DNA of 64,000 bases from Sphingomonas pituitosa NBRC 102491 (GCF_001598435.1 NZ_BCYY01000010.1:1-64000), one strand, 5' to 3'; numbered from the stretch's first letter, positions 8,317 to 17,376 are shown. The notes: generated by a model not told the origin, from the sequence alone. Numbers and translations: made by a program.

Positions 8317-9197
8317 AGCACGCCGTGATCGGGCGTCAGCGGCTCAGGGGCCGGTAGTCCCGCCGTCTGAAGAAGGTCGATCTCGATCGTGCGGCACATG
8401 GCCGTGAGTGGGACATCGTGGACGCTATTGGCGAACGGATCGGTCAGATCCTCGCCTATGCTCAGCACCGCGAGGAAGACGAGTCCGATCAGCGTCGATC
8501 CGATCGGCGTGGCAAGGCCCAGGGATTCGACCAGCGCGATCGGAAGCAGCACGCAGAACACGCGCGTGAAGAGGTTCGGGAAGAACCGAAAGCCATTGGG
8601 CAGCGGCGTATTCTTGATCCGCTCCATGCCACCCTGCGCATTGGCGATGTCGATCAGGACGCGCTCCACAGTTGCCTGCTGGATCTCGGTGATCCGACCT
8701 TCCGCGAGCGCGGCGGCGTAAATGCCCGATACGTCCTCCAAGAGCGCGTTGGCAGGGTTCAGGCGAGCGACCGCCATATCGGCGACGTCCGTTCCGGCGA
8801 TCCGGGCAATGTCTTCATAGGGCGACTGTCGGCGAAGCTGGCAGCGCATCGAGTGCGCGAAGGCGATCTGCCGCAGGATGATGTTGTGCCGCGTCTCACT
8901 GCCCTCGGGTTCCCCCTTGGTCAGGCTGCGTGTGATCCTGGCCAGGCTGCGCGACGCATTGATGAGCGTGCCCCAAAGGGTTCGCGCTTCCCACCAGCGC
9001 GCATAAGCTGCGTTGGTCCGAAACCCCATGAAGAGCGCGATGGCAGTGCCGAACAGCGCCGTCGGCAAAGGCGGTTCCTTGATCGGGGTCATCATGTGGA
9101 ATGCCGTCACCGCCACGTCCCACACGAACAGGATCGTGAGAGGCTTCCAAACCTCGATAATGATCTGCCTAAAACGTGGCCTCGCGCCGACTATCAT
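8310..9197 (-). CDS. bestrophin-like membrane protein
   Basis: 295 residues with the UPF0187/bestrophin pattern: hydrophobic N-terminal helices, FMGFRTNAAYARWWEARTLWG around residues 57-77 (given within the length limit), a long cytosolic helical middle, and a C-terminal ELTDPFAN-like segment seen here as GEDLTDPFANSVHD. Bacterial bestrophins are pentameric ion channels, often cation-selective. A link to metal tolerance is inferred from its position between the FliE and MliC-like genes. It begins 31 bases after the fliE-like stop. Confidence 0.85.
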   Translation of the reverse strand: MIVGARPRFRQIIIEVWKPLTILFVWDVAVTAFHMMTPIKEPPLPTALFGTAIALFMGFRTNAAYARWWEARTLWGTLINASRSLARITRSLTKGEPEGSETRHNIILRQIAFAHSMRCQLRRQSPYEDIARIAGTDVADMAVARLNPANALLEDVSGIYAAALAEGRITEIQQATVERVLIDIANAQGGMERIKNTPLPNGFRFFPNLFTRVFCVLLPIALVESLGLATPIGSTLIGLVFLAVLSIGEDLTDPFANSVHDVPLTAMCRTIEIDLLQTAGLPAPEPLTPDHGVLW

Positions 9198-9228
9198 ATC
9201 AATTACGCCCTAAATCTCTTAGCGATCG

Positions 9229-9570
9229 TCATCCGATCGGCATGTTCATGATGTCCCGATGAGCGGACAGCAGCTTGTTCCGGACTTGCAGGGTCGCCTC
9301 GAAAGTAATGGATGCGCGGCTCTGGATGAGCGCGACGGTTGCAATGTCGGTGGTTTCGCCACGCTCATATGCTTCGGTGACGACATCCTCTTGCTCCTGG
9401 GTCTCGTTGACCTTCGCGACCACGGCATTGAGGGTGTCGGCGAAGTTCGACGCCGGAGCGGTCGGCGTCACGCCGGGCGGTGCCGTCGGCTGCGCCTCAC
9501 GCAAAGCGCGGCTTCGCGCGATCACTTCTGCCCGAATGACCATCACATTCGAGATCGACGTGTCAGACAT
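9229..9570 (-). CDS. orphan FliE-like protein
   Basis: 113 residues. The C-terminal half matches flagellar hook-basal-body protein FliE: NFADTLNAVVAKVNETQ, then a GETTDIATVALIQSRASI helix and the diagnostic end LQVRNKLLSAHRDIMNMPIG. FliE normally links the MS ring to the rod and is about 100 residues long, so the length fits. No other flagellar gene is visible in the window. It sits between an MliC-like lipoprotein (46-base gap) and bestrophin (31-base gap) inside the metal operon. It may be a captured gene, a moonlighting periplasmic helical protein or a relic. Confidence 0.8.
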   Translation of the reverse strand: MSDTSISNVMVIRAEVIARSRALREAQPTAPPGVTPTAPASNFADTLNAVVAKVNETQEQEDVVTEAYERGETTDIATVALIQSRASITFEATLQVRNKLLSAHRDIMNMPIG

Positions 9571-9615
9571 CGTTTCTCTCCCGTTCCAGTGCGACGTGTC
9601 GGAAGACAGGACGGT

Positions 9616-9990
9616 TCATCGGGCGCCCTCCCGTTCGCAGATTCGGGTGCGGCCCTCGCCTTCCACGACGGTGAGCTGCGACCCCTTGAAGGTCGCGGTG
9701 GCTGTCTCGCCGACATATTGGAGGCTCTGCGCTGGCGCGGTCAGCGTCATGGGCACGGCGCTGCTGGAGCGCCGAAAATCGATCTGCAGGCCGTTGTCCT
9801 TGTAGTCGACGAACAGCGGTTCCCCGTCGGAACAGCGATAGGGATGGCGCCCCATTTCCCCGGTCGCCACGGCGCTGTCGGACGAATGGATTTGCTGCTC
9901 CGTTGGCGGGGCTGGCGGCTTGCTTTCCGTGCAAGCCGCCAGCCCGACAACGAGGATGAGGGCGGGCAGTACCCGCTTCAACGGCATCAT
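9616..9990 (-). CDS. MliC-like lipoprotein (copy 2)
   Basis: 124 residues with a lipobox LVVGLAAC. The mature part holds YRCSDGEPLFVDYKDNG, a DFRRSSSAVPMTL strand region and a terminal RTRICERE. The Cys near the start and the Cys near the end match the MliC-type fold and the sister gene at 7921-8316. The start overlaps the SRPBCC gene stop as ATGA. It is likely anchored in the outer membrane facing the periplasm. Lysozyme inhibition is a family-level inference only. Confidence 0.6.
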   Translation of the reverse strand: MMPLKRVLPALILVVGLAACTESKPPAPPTEQQIHSSDSAVATGEMGRHPYRCSDGEPLFVDYKDNGLQIDFRRSSSAVPMTLTAPAQSLQYVGETATATFKGSQLTVVEGEGRTRICEREGAR

Positions 9991-10475
9991 CGCGCCTTCC
10001 TCCTGTAGCGGGAGGGGACGTGCTGACGATTGATCCCACGGGCAGGCTGACCCACCCGCCAGCGCAGATAGGTTGCGAGGCGATCGTCAGCCTCGATCAT
10101 CAGGGACCGCAGACGACGCAACATCATCGCCGCGAACGGCAGAGACAGCGCCCCGCCCAGCCTGCAGCTATGTGTTAGCCTAGTGCCACCATCGTCCCCT
10201 GCCAGCTCGTACCGTTCTTCGAGCGTGAACAGATAAGGGATGCCGCAGGACCAAGCGAAGGCGCGCGGCTTATCGAATTGATCGACCCGGGCCGGCGTCC
10301 GAATTGGCCGGGTGATGCCCTGGATCGCGAAGGTACATTCCGTTTCGCCAAGCTGGCACGGGTTGTCGAGGAATACGAGCGGACTCCAAGCCCGACGATG
10401 ATCCGGATCGGTGATCGCCGACCAGATCCGCAGTGGCCCGCCGTGAAGCATTGAGCTGGTTTTGGTGCGAGGCAT
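9987..10475 (-). CDS. SRPBCC (START-like) domain protein
   Basis: 162 residues. The region RIWSAITDPDHRRAWSPLV is typical of polyketide-cyclase/START-like proteins. It is followed by alternating beta segments (AFAWSCGIPYLFTLEERYEL) and a long C-terminal helix. These proteins have a hydrophobic ligand cavity. The ATG at 10475 was chosen for the GGGAGATGGGGAT sequence just upstream. A longer frame to 10529 would leave no intergenic space after czcA. The ligand and its role in the metal island are unknown. Confidence 0.65.
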   Translation of the reverse strand: MPRTKTSSMLHGGPLRIWSAITDPDHRRAWSPLVFLDNPCQLGETECTFAIQGITRPIRTPARVDQFDKPRAFAWSCGIPYLFTLEERYELAGDDGGTRLTHSCRLGGALSLPFAAMMLRRLRSLMIEADDRLATYLRWRVGQPARGINRQHVPSRYRRKAR

Positions 10476-10528
10476 ATCCCCATCTCCCAGAGATGAGCGG
10501 GGCGATCGCGGATCGCCCCGCGCACCCA

Positions 10529-13500
10529 TCAGGCCAAGTTGTTCACGAAGGTCTGACCGTGGTCGTCCCCTTCATGCTCCTCATTGTAGTGCTCGGGCTT
10601 CTCGATCACTTTCTGCCCGAACCGGGTGTAGAGCGTCGGCAGCACGAACAGCGTCAGCAGCGTCGCCGAGATCAGGCCGCCGATGACGACGGTCGCCAAT
10701 GGCTTCTGCACCTCCGCGCCCGCCCCCTCGCCAAGCGCCATCGGCACGAAGCCGAGGCTTGCGACGAGCGCGGTCATGACGACTGGCCGCAGACGCTGCA
10801 TTGCGCCGACATGGGCCGCCTCCTCGCGCGATAGCCCCGACCGGATCAGATCCTGGATTGAGCTGACCATGACGAGGCCGTTGAGGACCGCGATGCCCGA
10901 CAGGGCGATGAAGCCCACCGCCGCCGAGATCGAAAAGTCCATGCCGCGCAGGAAGAGCAGCAGAACGCCGCCCACCAGCGCGAATGGCACGCCGGTGAAG
11001 ACGATCGCAGCATCGCGGACCGATCCCAATGCGCCATAAAGCAGCAACAGGATCAGGATGAAGCAGGCCGGAATGACCAGCTTCAGCCGCTCGCTCGCCG
11101 ATTGCAGGTTCTCGAACTGACCGCCCCATTCGAGATAGGTGCCGGCAGGCAGCCGGAGTTGGCTGCCGATCGCCGCCTGCGCATCCGCCACGACGGATCC
11201 GACGTCGCGGCCACGCACGTTGGCTTGCACCACCACGCGCCGCTTGCCGTTCTCGCGGCTGATCTGGTTCGGACCATCGACCACCTTGATCTCGGCGACG
11301 CTGGACAGCGGTACATAGCCGCCGCCTGCCACCGGCACCTGCACCTGTTGGAGCAGGCCGATGTCGGCACGCTGCGCCTCCGACAGGCGGATCACCACGG
11401 GGAAGCGACGGTCGCCCTCGAAGATCTGGCCCGATGTTCGCCCGCCGATCGTCGCAGTCACGGTGTCCTGCACATCCTGAGCCGTAACGCCCAACCGCGC
11501 CATCGCGTCGCGGTTGACGCGAATGTCGAGCATGGGAAGACCGGTCGTCTGCTCCACCTTCACGTCCGCTGCGCCTTGCGTTCTGCGCAGCACCGCCGCG
11601 ATTTGCTCGGCCGTCCGGTTCATCTGGTTGAAGTCGTCCCCGAACACCTTCACCGCGATGTCGCCGCGCACGCCGGCGATCAGCTCGTTGAAGCGCATCT
11701 GGATGGGCTGGGTGATCTCGTAGGCATTTCCCGGAATCTTCGCGAGATTACCCTCGATCCGGCTGACCAGCTCCTCCTTGGGAAGCTCAGGATCCGGCCA
11801 ATCCTTGCGCGGCTTCAGGATGACGAACATGTCGGTCGCGTTCGGCGGCATCGGGTCGGCCGCCAGCTCGGCGGTGCCCGTCTTGGAATAGACGAATTGC
11901 ACCTCCGGCTGCTTCGACATCATCCGCTCGATCGGCACCTGCATCGCCTGGCTCTGCTGGACCGACGTTGCCGGAATGCGGAGCGACTGGATCAGCAAAT
12001 CGCCTTCGTCGAGCTGCGGCAGGAACACCGAGCCGAGCGTAGTGAAAGCAAGCGCCGCCACCACAAGGCTTCCCACACCCGCACCGATCGTCAGCGTCGG
12101 GCGCTTCATGGCCCGGTCGAGACCGGGTTCGTAGCGCTTCTTCAGCCACGTGATGATGCGGCCGTCCTTCTCCTCGACCTTCTTCGACAGCCAGATCGCA
12201 ATCATCGCCGGCACGAAGGTGAGAGAGAGGATGAAGGCGAAGGCGAGCGCGATGATGACGGTCAGCGCCATCGGTCCGAACGTTTTACCCTCCACGCCGG
12301 TCAGCGTGAGCAGCGGTACGTAGACGAGGATGATGATTGCCTGCCCGTAAACCGAGGGGCGGATCATCTCGCGAGCGGCGGCTGCCACGGTCGCAAGCCG
12401 TTCCTTGACGGTCAGCAAGCGACCTTCATGATGCTGTTGTTCGGCAAGCCGCCTCAGCGCGTTTTCAACGATGATGACGGCGCCGTCGACGATCAGACCG
12501 AAGTCCAAGGCGCCAAGGCTCATCAGGTTCGCCGAGACGCCGGCACGCAGCATCCCGAAGCCGGTCAGCATCATGGTGATCGGGATGACCAGCGCCGCGA
12601 TCAGGGCCGCACGGAAGTTGCCGAGCAGCAGGAAGAGCACGACGATGACCAGCACCGCGCCTTCGGACAGGTTTTTCGCGACCGTCTTGATCGTCGAATT
12701 GACCAGCTCGGTGCGGTTCAGCACCGGCTGAATTACGACGTCAGGAGGCAGCGAAGCGTTGATCGTCTTCAGTTTCTCAGCGACCGCGGTCGACACGATG
12801 CGGCTGTTCTCGCCGATCCGCATGATCGCCGTGCCGACGACGACTTCGGTACCGTTCTCCGATGCCGAACCCATGCGGATCGCCTGACCCGTCTTCACAG
12901 TCGCAACTTGTTCGACCGTGATCGGCACGCCGTTACGTGTCGCGATCACGGTCCTGGCCAACTCGCTGGCATTGCGAACGAGCGCATCCGAGCGAACAGC
13001 CAGACCTTCGCCATTGCGATTGACGAAGCCACCGCCGACGCTGGTGTTATTGCGCTCCAGCGCATTTCCCAGGTCCGTCAGCGTGATGCCGAGCGAGGCC
13101 AGCTTCTGCACGTCGGGCACGACGAGGAACTGCTTGGCGTAACCGCCAATCGAGTCGACACCGGCGAGGCCCGGTGTGGTCTTCAGAAGCGGCGTCACGA
13201 TCCAGTCCTGCGCGGTGCGCAGGTAGGTCGCCTTGTCCTCTTCGGTCGTCAGTCGCTCGCCCTCTGGCGTGATGTAGCTGCCATCGGGCTGTTGGCCCGG
13301 TTCACCGGGCTTGTGCTTGTCGTCCTCGCGATGATCGAGACGAACGGTGTACATGTACACCTCGCCCAGGCCTGTCGCGATCGGACCCATTTCAGGGTTC
13401 ACGCCGTCGGGCAGATTCTCTTGCACGCCCCGCAGACGCTCGCCCACCTGCTGGCGGGCGAAATAGATGTCCGTCGCGTCCGAAAAGACCGCCGTGATCT

Positions 13501-13774
13501 GCGCGAAGCCGTTGCGGCTCAACGAGCGCGTATATTCTAGGCCGGGGGTGCCGGCGAGCGCGGTTTCGATTGGAAACGACACCTGCTTCTCGACCAGCTC
13601 GGGCGAGAGGGCAGGCGCGCGGACGTTGATCTGGACCTGATTGTTGGTGATGTCCGGCACCGCGTCGATCGGTAGCCGGTAGAGGGAAAAGGCGCCGATG
13701 GCGGCGACGATGACGGTGAGGAGCAGGACTAGCCAGCGCTTCTCGACCGCCCAGGTTACGATACGGGCGATCAT
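10529..13774 (-). CDS. czcA: CzcA-like heavy-metal RND pump
   Basis: 1081 residues, the usual size for the HME-RND family. The N-terminal helix is followed by PIDAVPDITNNQVQIN. The proton-relay helix DFGLIVDGAVIIVEN at about 424-438 is the signature of the Co/Zn/Cd subgroup. Two large periplasmic loops are present, and the first holds a charged insertion (about 146-185) seen in CzcA/NccA. The pump drives metal from periplasm or cytoplasm through CzcB and CzcC to the outside using the proton gradient. It follows czcB after three bases. Confidence 0.95.
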   Translation of the reverse strand: MIARIVTWAVEKRWLVLLLTVIVAAIGAFSLYRLPIDAVPDITNNQVQINVRAPALSPELVEKQVSFPIETALAGTPGLEYTRSLSRNGFAQITAVFSDATDIYFARQQVGERLRGVQENLPDGVNPEMGPIATGLGEVYMYTVRLDHREDDKHKPGEPGQQPDGSYITPEGERLTTEEDKATYLRTAQDWIVTPLLKTTPGLAGVDSIGGYAKQFLVVPDVQKLASLGITLTDLGNALERNNTSVGGGFVNRNGEGLAVRSDALVRNASELARTVIATRNGVPITVEQVATVKTGQAIRMGSASENGTEVVVGTAIMRIGENSRIVSTAVAEKLKTINASLPPDVVIQPVLNRTELVNSTIKTVAKNLSEGAVLVIVVLFLLLGNFRAALIAALVIPITMMLTGFGMLRAGVSANLMSLGALDFGLIVDGAVIIVENALRRLAEQQHHEGRLLTVKERLATVAAAAREMIRPSVYGQAIIILVYVPLLTLTGVEGKTFGPMALTVIIALAFAFILSLTFVPAMIAIWLSKKVEEKDGRIITWLKKRYEPGLDRAMKRPTLTIGAGVGSLVVAALAFTTLGSVFLPQLDEGDLLIQSLRIPATSVQQSQAMQVPIERMMSKQPEVQFVYSKTGTAELAADPMPPNATDMFVILKPRKDWPDPELPKEELVSRIEGNLAKIPGNAYEITQPIQMRFNELIAGVRGDIAVKVFGDDFNQMNRTAEQIAAVLRRTQGAADVKVEQTTGLPMLDIRVNRDAMARLGVTAQDVQDTVTATIGGRTSGQIFEGDRRFPVVIRLSEAQRADIGLLQQVQVPVAGGGYVPLSSVAEIKVVDGPNQISRENGKRRVVVQANVRGRDVGSVVADAQAAIGSQLRLPAGTYLEWGGQFENLQSASERLKLVIPACFILILLLLYGALGSVRDAAIVFTGVPFALVGGVLLLFLRGMDFSISAAVGFIALSGIAVLNGLVMVSSIQDLIRSGLSREEAAHVGAMQRLRPVVMTALVASLGFVPMALGEGAGAEVQKPLATVVIGGLISATLLTLFVLPTLYTRFGQKVIEKPEHYNEEHEGDDHGQTFVNNLA

Positions 13775-13777
13775 GGC

Positions 13778-14956
13778 TTAATCCTCGTGGCTCGCTTCGC
13801 CCTTGCCGATCTCGGCCTTGAGCGTGAAACTTCCGGTGGTGGCGATCTGTTCGTTGCCGGTCAGGCCCGACCGGACGATCACCGTGTCGCCCGACGCATC
13901 GCCGAGCTGGACCGGGGTCGCCTTGAAGCCGGTGGGCGTGCGCACGAACACGACCGACTTGCCCTCGAAACTCTGGACCGCCGTCGTCGGCACGCGGACC
14001 GCCCCGCTCCCGCCGCTGCCCGTGAGCTGCACGGCTGCCGTCACAGGCTCGCCGACCCGCCATTCGCCACCGCGATTGTCGAGGGTGGCGAGCGCAGGCA
14101 CGAGCCGCGTCTGCGGATCAAGCGCCGGCGACACGAAGGTCACGCGGGCGGTCGCCTGACGGCCTGCCGCCTTCACCAGCACCGTATTGCCGGGACGCAC
14201 CCGGCCCGCATCCTCGGGCTTGAGATTAAGCGCGATCGACACCTGGCTCAGGTTGGCGATGCGATAGAGTTCGGCATCCGCCGCGACCGTTTGTCCCAGC
14301 GTCACGGGGCGCGCAATGATCTGGCCCGAGATCGGCGCGGCAATGCCGAGCCGGTTGAGCCCGCCGCCGCCGACACCCGCCGCCGAAACCATGCTCTGCG
14401 CCTGCGTCAGGGCGATCCGCGCCTCCGTCGCCGCTGTGCGGGCGGCGATCAGATCCTGTTCAGGGGAGACTCTCTGCGCGAACAGCCGCTGTTCGCGCGC
14501 GAGGTTCGAATTAGCGAGCTGAAGCCGCGCCCGCGCCGCCTCGACCTCGCCCTTGATCTGCGCCGCCTCGCGGCTTTCGATGACCGCAATGGTCTGGCCG
14601 CGTCCGACCGATTGGCCGAGGTTACGGGTGAGCGCGACCACGCGTCCCGCAATTGCGGCCGAGACGACCTGCGTTCCCTGTGGGTCGCCCTCGATGATCG
14701 CGGGCAGCTCGATCGTCCCGGCCCCGCCGATGATCGGCCGTCCGACCTGGACGCCCGCTGTGGCGATCTGGTCGGCACCCAATGTGACGACGCCTTCACC
14801 GGCATGACCGCCTTCAGCACCGCCCTTTTCCGTGCCCGCTGCCGTCTCATTGGCAGCTGCGCCTTCGGCAGTTGCCTCGTTTCCGCCATCCTTGCCGCCG
14901 CAGGCAGCCAAGAGCAGGGCGAGCGACGCCGCGCCCGCGAGATAAAAGCTCTTCAT
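13778..14956 (-). CDS. czcB: CzcB-like membrane-fusion protein
   Basis: 392-residue periplasmic adaptor with a lipobox LLLAAC, an Ala/Gly/Glu-rich linker containing a His (GGHAGEG), then the two half-lipoyl regions (SAAIAGRVVALTRNLGQSVG and GIAAPISGQIIARPVTLGQ) around a helical hairpin, and a C-terminal beta-barrel. It bridges CzcA and CzcC. The start may be ATG at 14956, six bases after GGGGGGAA, or GTG three bases upstream. Both overlap the czcC stop. Confidence 0.92.
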   Translation of the reverse strand: MKSFYLAGAASLALLLAACGGKDGGNEATAEGAAANETAAGTEKGGAEGGHAGEGVVTLGADQIATAGVQVGRPIIGGAGTIELPAIIEGDPQGTQVVSAAIAGRVVALTRNLGQSVGRGQTIAVIESREAAQIKGEVEAARARLQLANSNLAREQRLFAQRVSPEQDLIAARTAATEARIALTQAQSMVSAAGVGGGGLNRLGIAAPISGQIIARPVTLGQTVAADAELYRIANLSQVSIALNLKPEDAGRVRPGNTVLVKAAGRQATARVTFVSPALDPQTRLVPALATLDNRGGEWRVGEPVTAAVQLTGSGGSGAVRVPTTAVQSFEGKSVVFVRTPTGFKATPVQLGDASGDTVIVRSGLTGNEQIATTGSFTLKAEIGKGEASHED

Positions 14957-16233
14957 CACTGATTCCCCCCATTGGGCGCACGAGCGGTCAGTCGCTCCAC
15001 TTGCGCGCGGGCATTCTGGTAATTGGCAAGCGCATCGATCGCGGCGACCCGCGTCTCGGCGAGTGTGCGTTCCGCATCGAGCAATTCGAGCTGGCCGAAC
15101 TTGCCCTCGCGATAACCGATCCGCGCGATGCGGGCCGCCTCCTGTGCAGCCGCCAGCGCCGGCCCCGACGCCGCACGAGCCGTCGTTGCGGCATTGGCCG
15201 CCTGCGCCTGCGCGTCCGTGATCGCCTGTTCGATGTCGAGCGCGGTCACGCGACGTTGTGCATCCGCCTGCGTCCGCTGCGCGGTCGCCTGCGCGATCGC
15301 CGCGCGACCATTGTTGAACACCGGGATCGGGATCGACACGGTGAACACCGCCGCCATGTCATTGGTTGCTTCCAGTCGGCGGATCGCAGGCCCGACATTG
15401 AGGTCAGGGACGCGATTGGCGCGCGCAAGCCGCACGCCCGCTTCCGCGATCGAGAAATCCGCGTTCGCCGCCGCCAGCGCGAGCGTGCCGGTCGCCTCGA
15501 CCGGTGCCACCGGCCCATAAATGTTCGCCCCCGGCAGGCGATCGAGCAGCGTGTCATCGAGCGCACCGTCAATCGGTCGACCGATCCGGCGCGCCAGATT
15601 GGCCCGCGCCGCCTCCGCCAAGCGAAGCTGCCGCTCCACATTGGCGTCGGCATTGATGCGCGCGACATCTGCGCGCTGTTGCTCGAGCGGGGAGGCCCGC
15701 CCCGCCTGCACGCGAACGCTCGCGGCCCGCAGCGCGTCGCTGGCGATCCGGGCCTGGTCGCGGGCTGTTGTAACCCGGCGATCGGCCGCGACCGCCTCGA
15801 CATAAAGCTGCGTCACCTGAAGCCGGACATCTGCCGCGATGATCGCGGCCTGGATTTCGGCCCGGGACAATTGCGCATTGGCGACCGCGACGCGGGCGCC
15901 GCGCTTGCCGCCTAGCTCGATCGGGATCGCAAAGCCGACCGTGGATTCCGCGCTGCGGACCCCACGATACGGCCCCGAGCCGATGACATTCTCAACCTGG
16001 CCTTGGAAAACCGGGTTGGGCCGCAGTCCGGCGACCGTGCGGCCCGCACGGGCCGCATCGACCGCAGTTGTCGCCGCTTCGGCAGCAGGGGCCGAACCGC
16101 CCGCTGCACTGACCGCTTGGTCAAGTGTGTAGACCGGCGCGTCCTGCGCAAAAGGCGCGGATGGTCCGACCTGCGCCTGCGCCATAGTGGCGCACGACGC
16201 TGCGGCCAGCATGGCCGCGAGGATACGATGCAT
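14956..16233 (-). CDS. czcC: CzcC-like outer-membrane efflux protein
   Basis: 425 residues with a signal peptide (cut after AQA, about residue 20) and two repeated TolC-type helical regions rich in Ala and Arg. It includes the conserved stretches GLRPNPVFQGQVEN and IPIELGGKRGARVAVA in the first repeat and SIPIPVFNNGRAAIAQA in the second. It forms the trimeric outer-membrane duct of the CzcCBA complex. It ends overlapping czcB, giving strict CBA order. Confidence 0.92.
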   Translation of the reverse strand: MHRILAAMLAAASCATMAQAQVGPSAPFAQDAPVYTLDQAVSAAGGSAPAAEAATTAVDAARAGRTVAGLRPNPVFQGQVENVIGSGPYRGVRSAESTVGFAIPIELGGKRGARVAVANAQLSRAEIQAAIIAADVRLQVTQLYVEAVAADRRVTTARDQARIASDALRAASVRVQAGRASPLEQQRADVARINADANVERQLRLAEAARANLARRIGRPIDGALDDTLLDRLPGANIYGPVAPVEATGTLALAAANADFSIAEAGVRLARANRVPDLNVGPAIRRLEATNDMAAVFTVSIPIPVFNNGRAAIAQATAQRTQADAQRRVTALDIEQAITDAQAQAANAATTARAASGPALAAAQEAARIARIGYREGKFGQLELLDAERTLAETRVAAIDALANYQNARAQVERLTARAPNGGNQ

Positions 16234-16293
16234 GAAAATAGGACTCCTGACGATGATCGACAGGGGCGCGCCAATGCGCGCCCAAATCGGACG

Positions 16294-16656
16294 TCAGGCT
16301 TGGGGGGGCCTCAAATGGACCATGCCAGTGCGGCCATCGAGCGACGCAGAGGCGGAGATTGTCGGCTTGGGCATCGTGAGGACGTGGGTATATTCCATCG
16401 TCATGCGCGACGGCGCACCAACATCATGACCATGACAGTTGTGATGGTGCGGGACGTTCTTGTCCGAATCCGACGGCACCTCGTCGATGTCGCCGGCGGT
16501 ATGAACGGTAAACTCAACGCCCGCGATGCTTCCCCCCGCCAAATCGGCGGCATGAGCCATGCCGGAGAAGCTGGTTAGGACCAGCATCAGGCATGTGAGG
16601 AGAGGCAAAAAGGCTCGCACGAACCCGCCCCTATCACGGAAAGGTTTCCATGTCAT
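16294..16656 (-). CDS. small His-rich periplasmic protein (CzcI-like position)
   Basis: 120 residues. A basic N-terminus and hydrophobic stretch end at GMAHA, a clear signal peptidase site. The mature part carries NVPHHHNCHGHD, a compact metal-binding cluster, then MEYTHVLTMPK. It occupies the place that CzcI-type regulators or periplasmic metal-binding proteins hold ahead of czcC. The start overlaps the CDF stop as ATGA. The name CzcI is not claimed; binding of Zn, Co or Cd is inferred from the His/Cys cluster. Confidence 0.7.
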   Translation of the reverse strand: MTWKPFRDRGGFVRAFLPLLTCLMLVLTSFSGMAHAADLAGGSIAGVEFTVHTAGDIDEVPSDSDKNVPHHHNCHGHDVGAPSRMTMEYTHVLTMPKPTISASASLDGRTGMVHLRPPQA

Positions 16657-17303
16657 TGCAATAACTCGCGAGCCGGTGCCTTCGCGGCACGCCATGCCGG
16701 CCAGGCTTCCCCAAGCACGCGCCATGCCGAGCGCAGGAAGATCACGGCGATCAACCCGCCGACGATGATGTCCGGCCAAGCCGAGCCGGTCAGGCCGACT
16801 AATCCGGCAGCCGCGAGAACCCCGACGTTTGACGCGACATCATTGCGCGAGCACTCGAACGTGCTCGACATGTTCACATTCTCGCGGCGGAAGCGCCAGA
16901 GCAGCGCGAGGCAGATTAGGTTCGCAACCAGCGCGGCGCTGCCAACCCCGAGCATCAAGCCCGATGCCGGAGGAACGCCGTTCGCAATCTTGTCAGCGAT
17001 CTCGAAAATGACTGCGACGCCGAAAGCCAGGATGATGCCACCCTTCGCCAGTGCTGCCCCCGCCTCCCAGCGCGCACCCCGATGCAATGCATAGAGACTG
17101 AGCGCATAGACCATTGCGTCGCCGAACATGTCGACCGAATCCGCCATCAAGGCAGAGGAACGCGCGACGACGCCGCCGCCAAACTCGACCACGAACATCG
17201 CGAGATTGATGAGCATCACGATGATGAGCACGCGGCGCTGCTCGGCCTTGCGACCAAGTTCCGCGATCGTGTCGCGTTTTGATGAGCAACATGCGTCTGC
17301 CAT
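16653..17303 (-). CDS. short cation diffusion facilitator with N-terminal Cys pair
   Basis: 216 residues, first gene of the island transcript. It has an N-terminal MADACCSSK metal-binding-like Cys pair and five to six transmembrane helices. SALMADSVDMFGDAMVYAL lies in helix 2 and FECSRNDVASNVG in helix 5. Like the CDF at 6626-7234 it lacks the C-terminal dimer domain and the canonical His ligands. It should export divalent metal from the cytoplasm. It starts about 25 bases from the predicted transcription start of the MerR-controlled promoter. Confidence 0.8.
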   Translation of the reverse strand: MADACCSSKRDTIAELGRKAEQRRVLIIVMLINLAMFVVEFGGGVVARSSALMADSVDMFGDAMVYALSLYALHRGARWEAGAALAKGGIILAFGVAVIFEIADKIANGVPPASGLMLGVGSAALVANLICLALLWRFRRENVNMSSTFECSRNDVASNVGVLAAAGLVGLTGSAWPDIIVGGLIAVIFLRSAWRVLGEAWPAWRAAKAPARELLQ

Positions 17304-17334
17304 TATCGAAGCTCGATTCGTGGATCAGACGCCC

Positions 17335-17365
17335 TATATGAAACCTCATCCTACTAGAGGGTCAA
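17335..17365 (-). promoter_or_regulatory. MerR-type promoter and operator of the metal island
   Basis: On the minus strand, TTGACC (17365-17360) and CATATA (17340-17335) are separated by 19 bp, the lengthened spacer typical of MerR-activated promoters. The spacer carries an imperfect dyad, AACCTC at 17342-17347 and GAGGGT at 17357-17362. The site lies between the divergent CDF and merR-like genes and points into the efflux genes. Confidence 0.8.
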
Positions 17366-17376
17366 GAGGTTCGGCG

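Noticed and set aside
11102..13540. 812-codon open frame opposite czcA
   Set aside because: It is an antisense shadow of a high-GC gene. Its composition (His/Arg/Asp-rich) and lack of any motif or ribosome-binding site argue against a gene.
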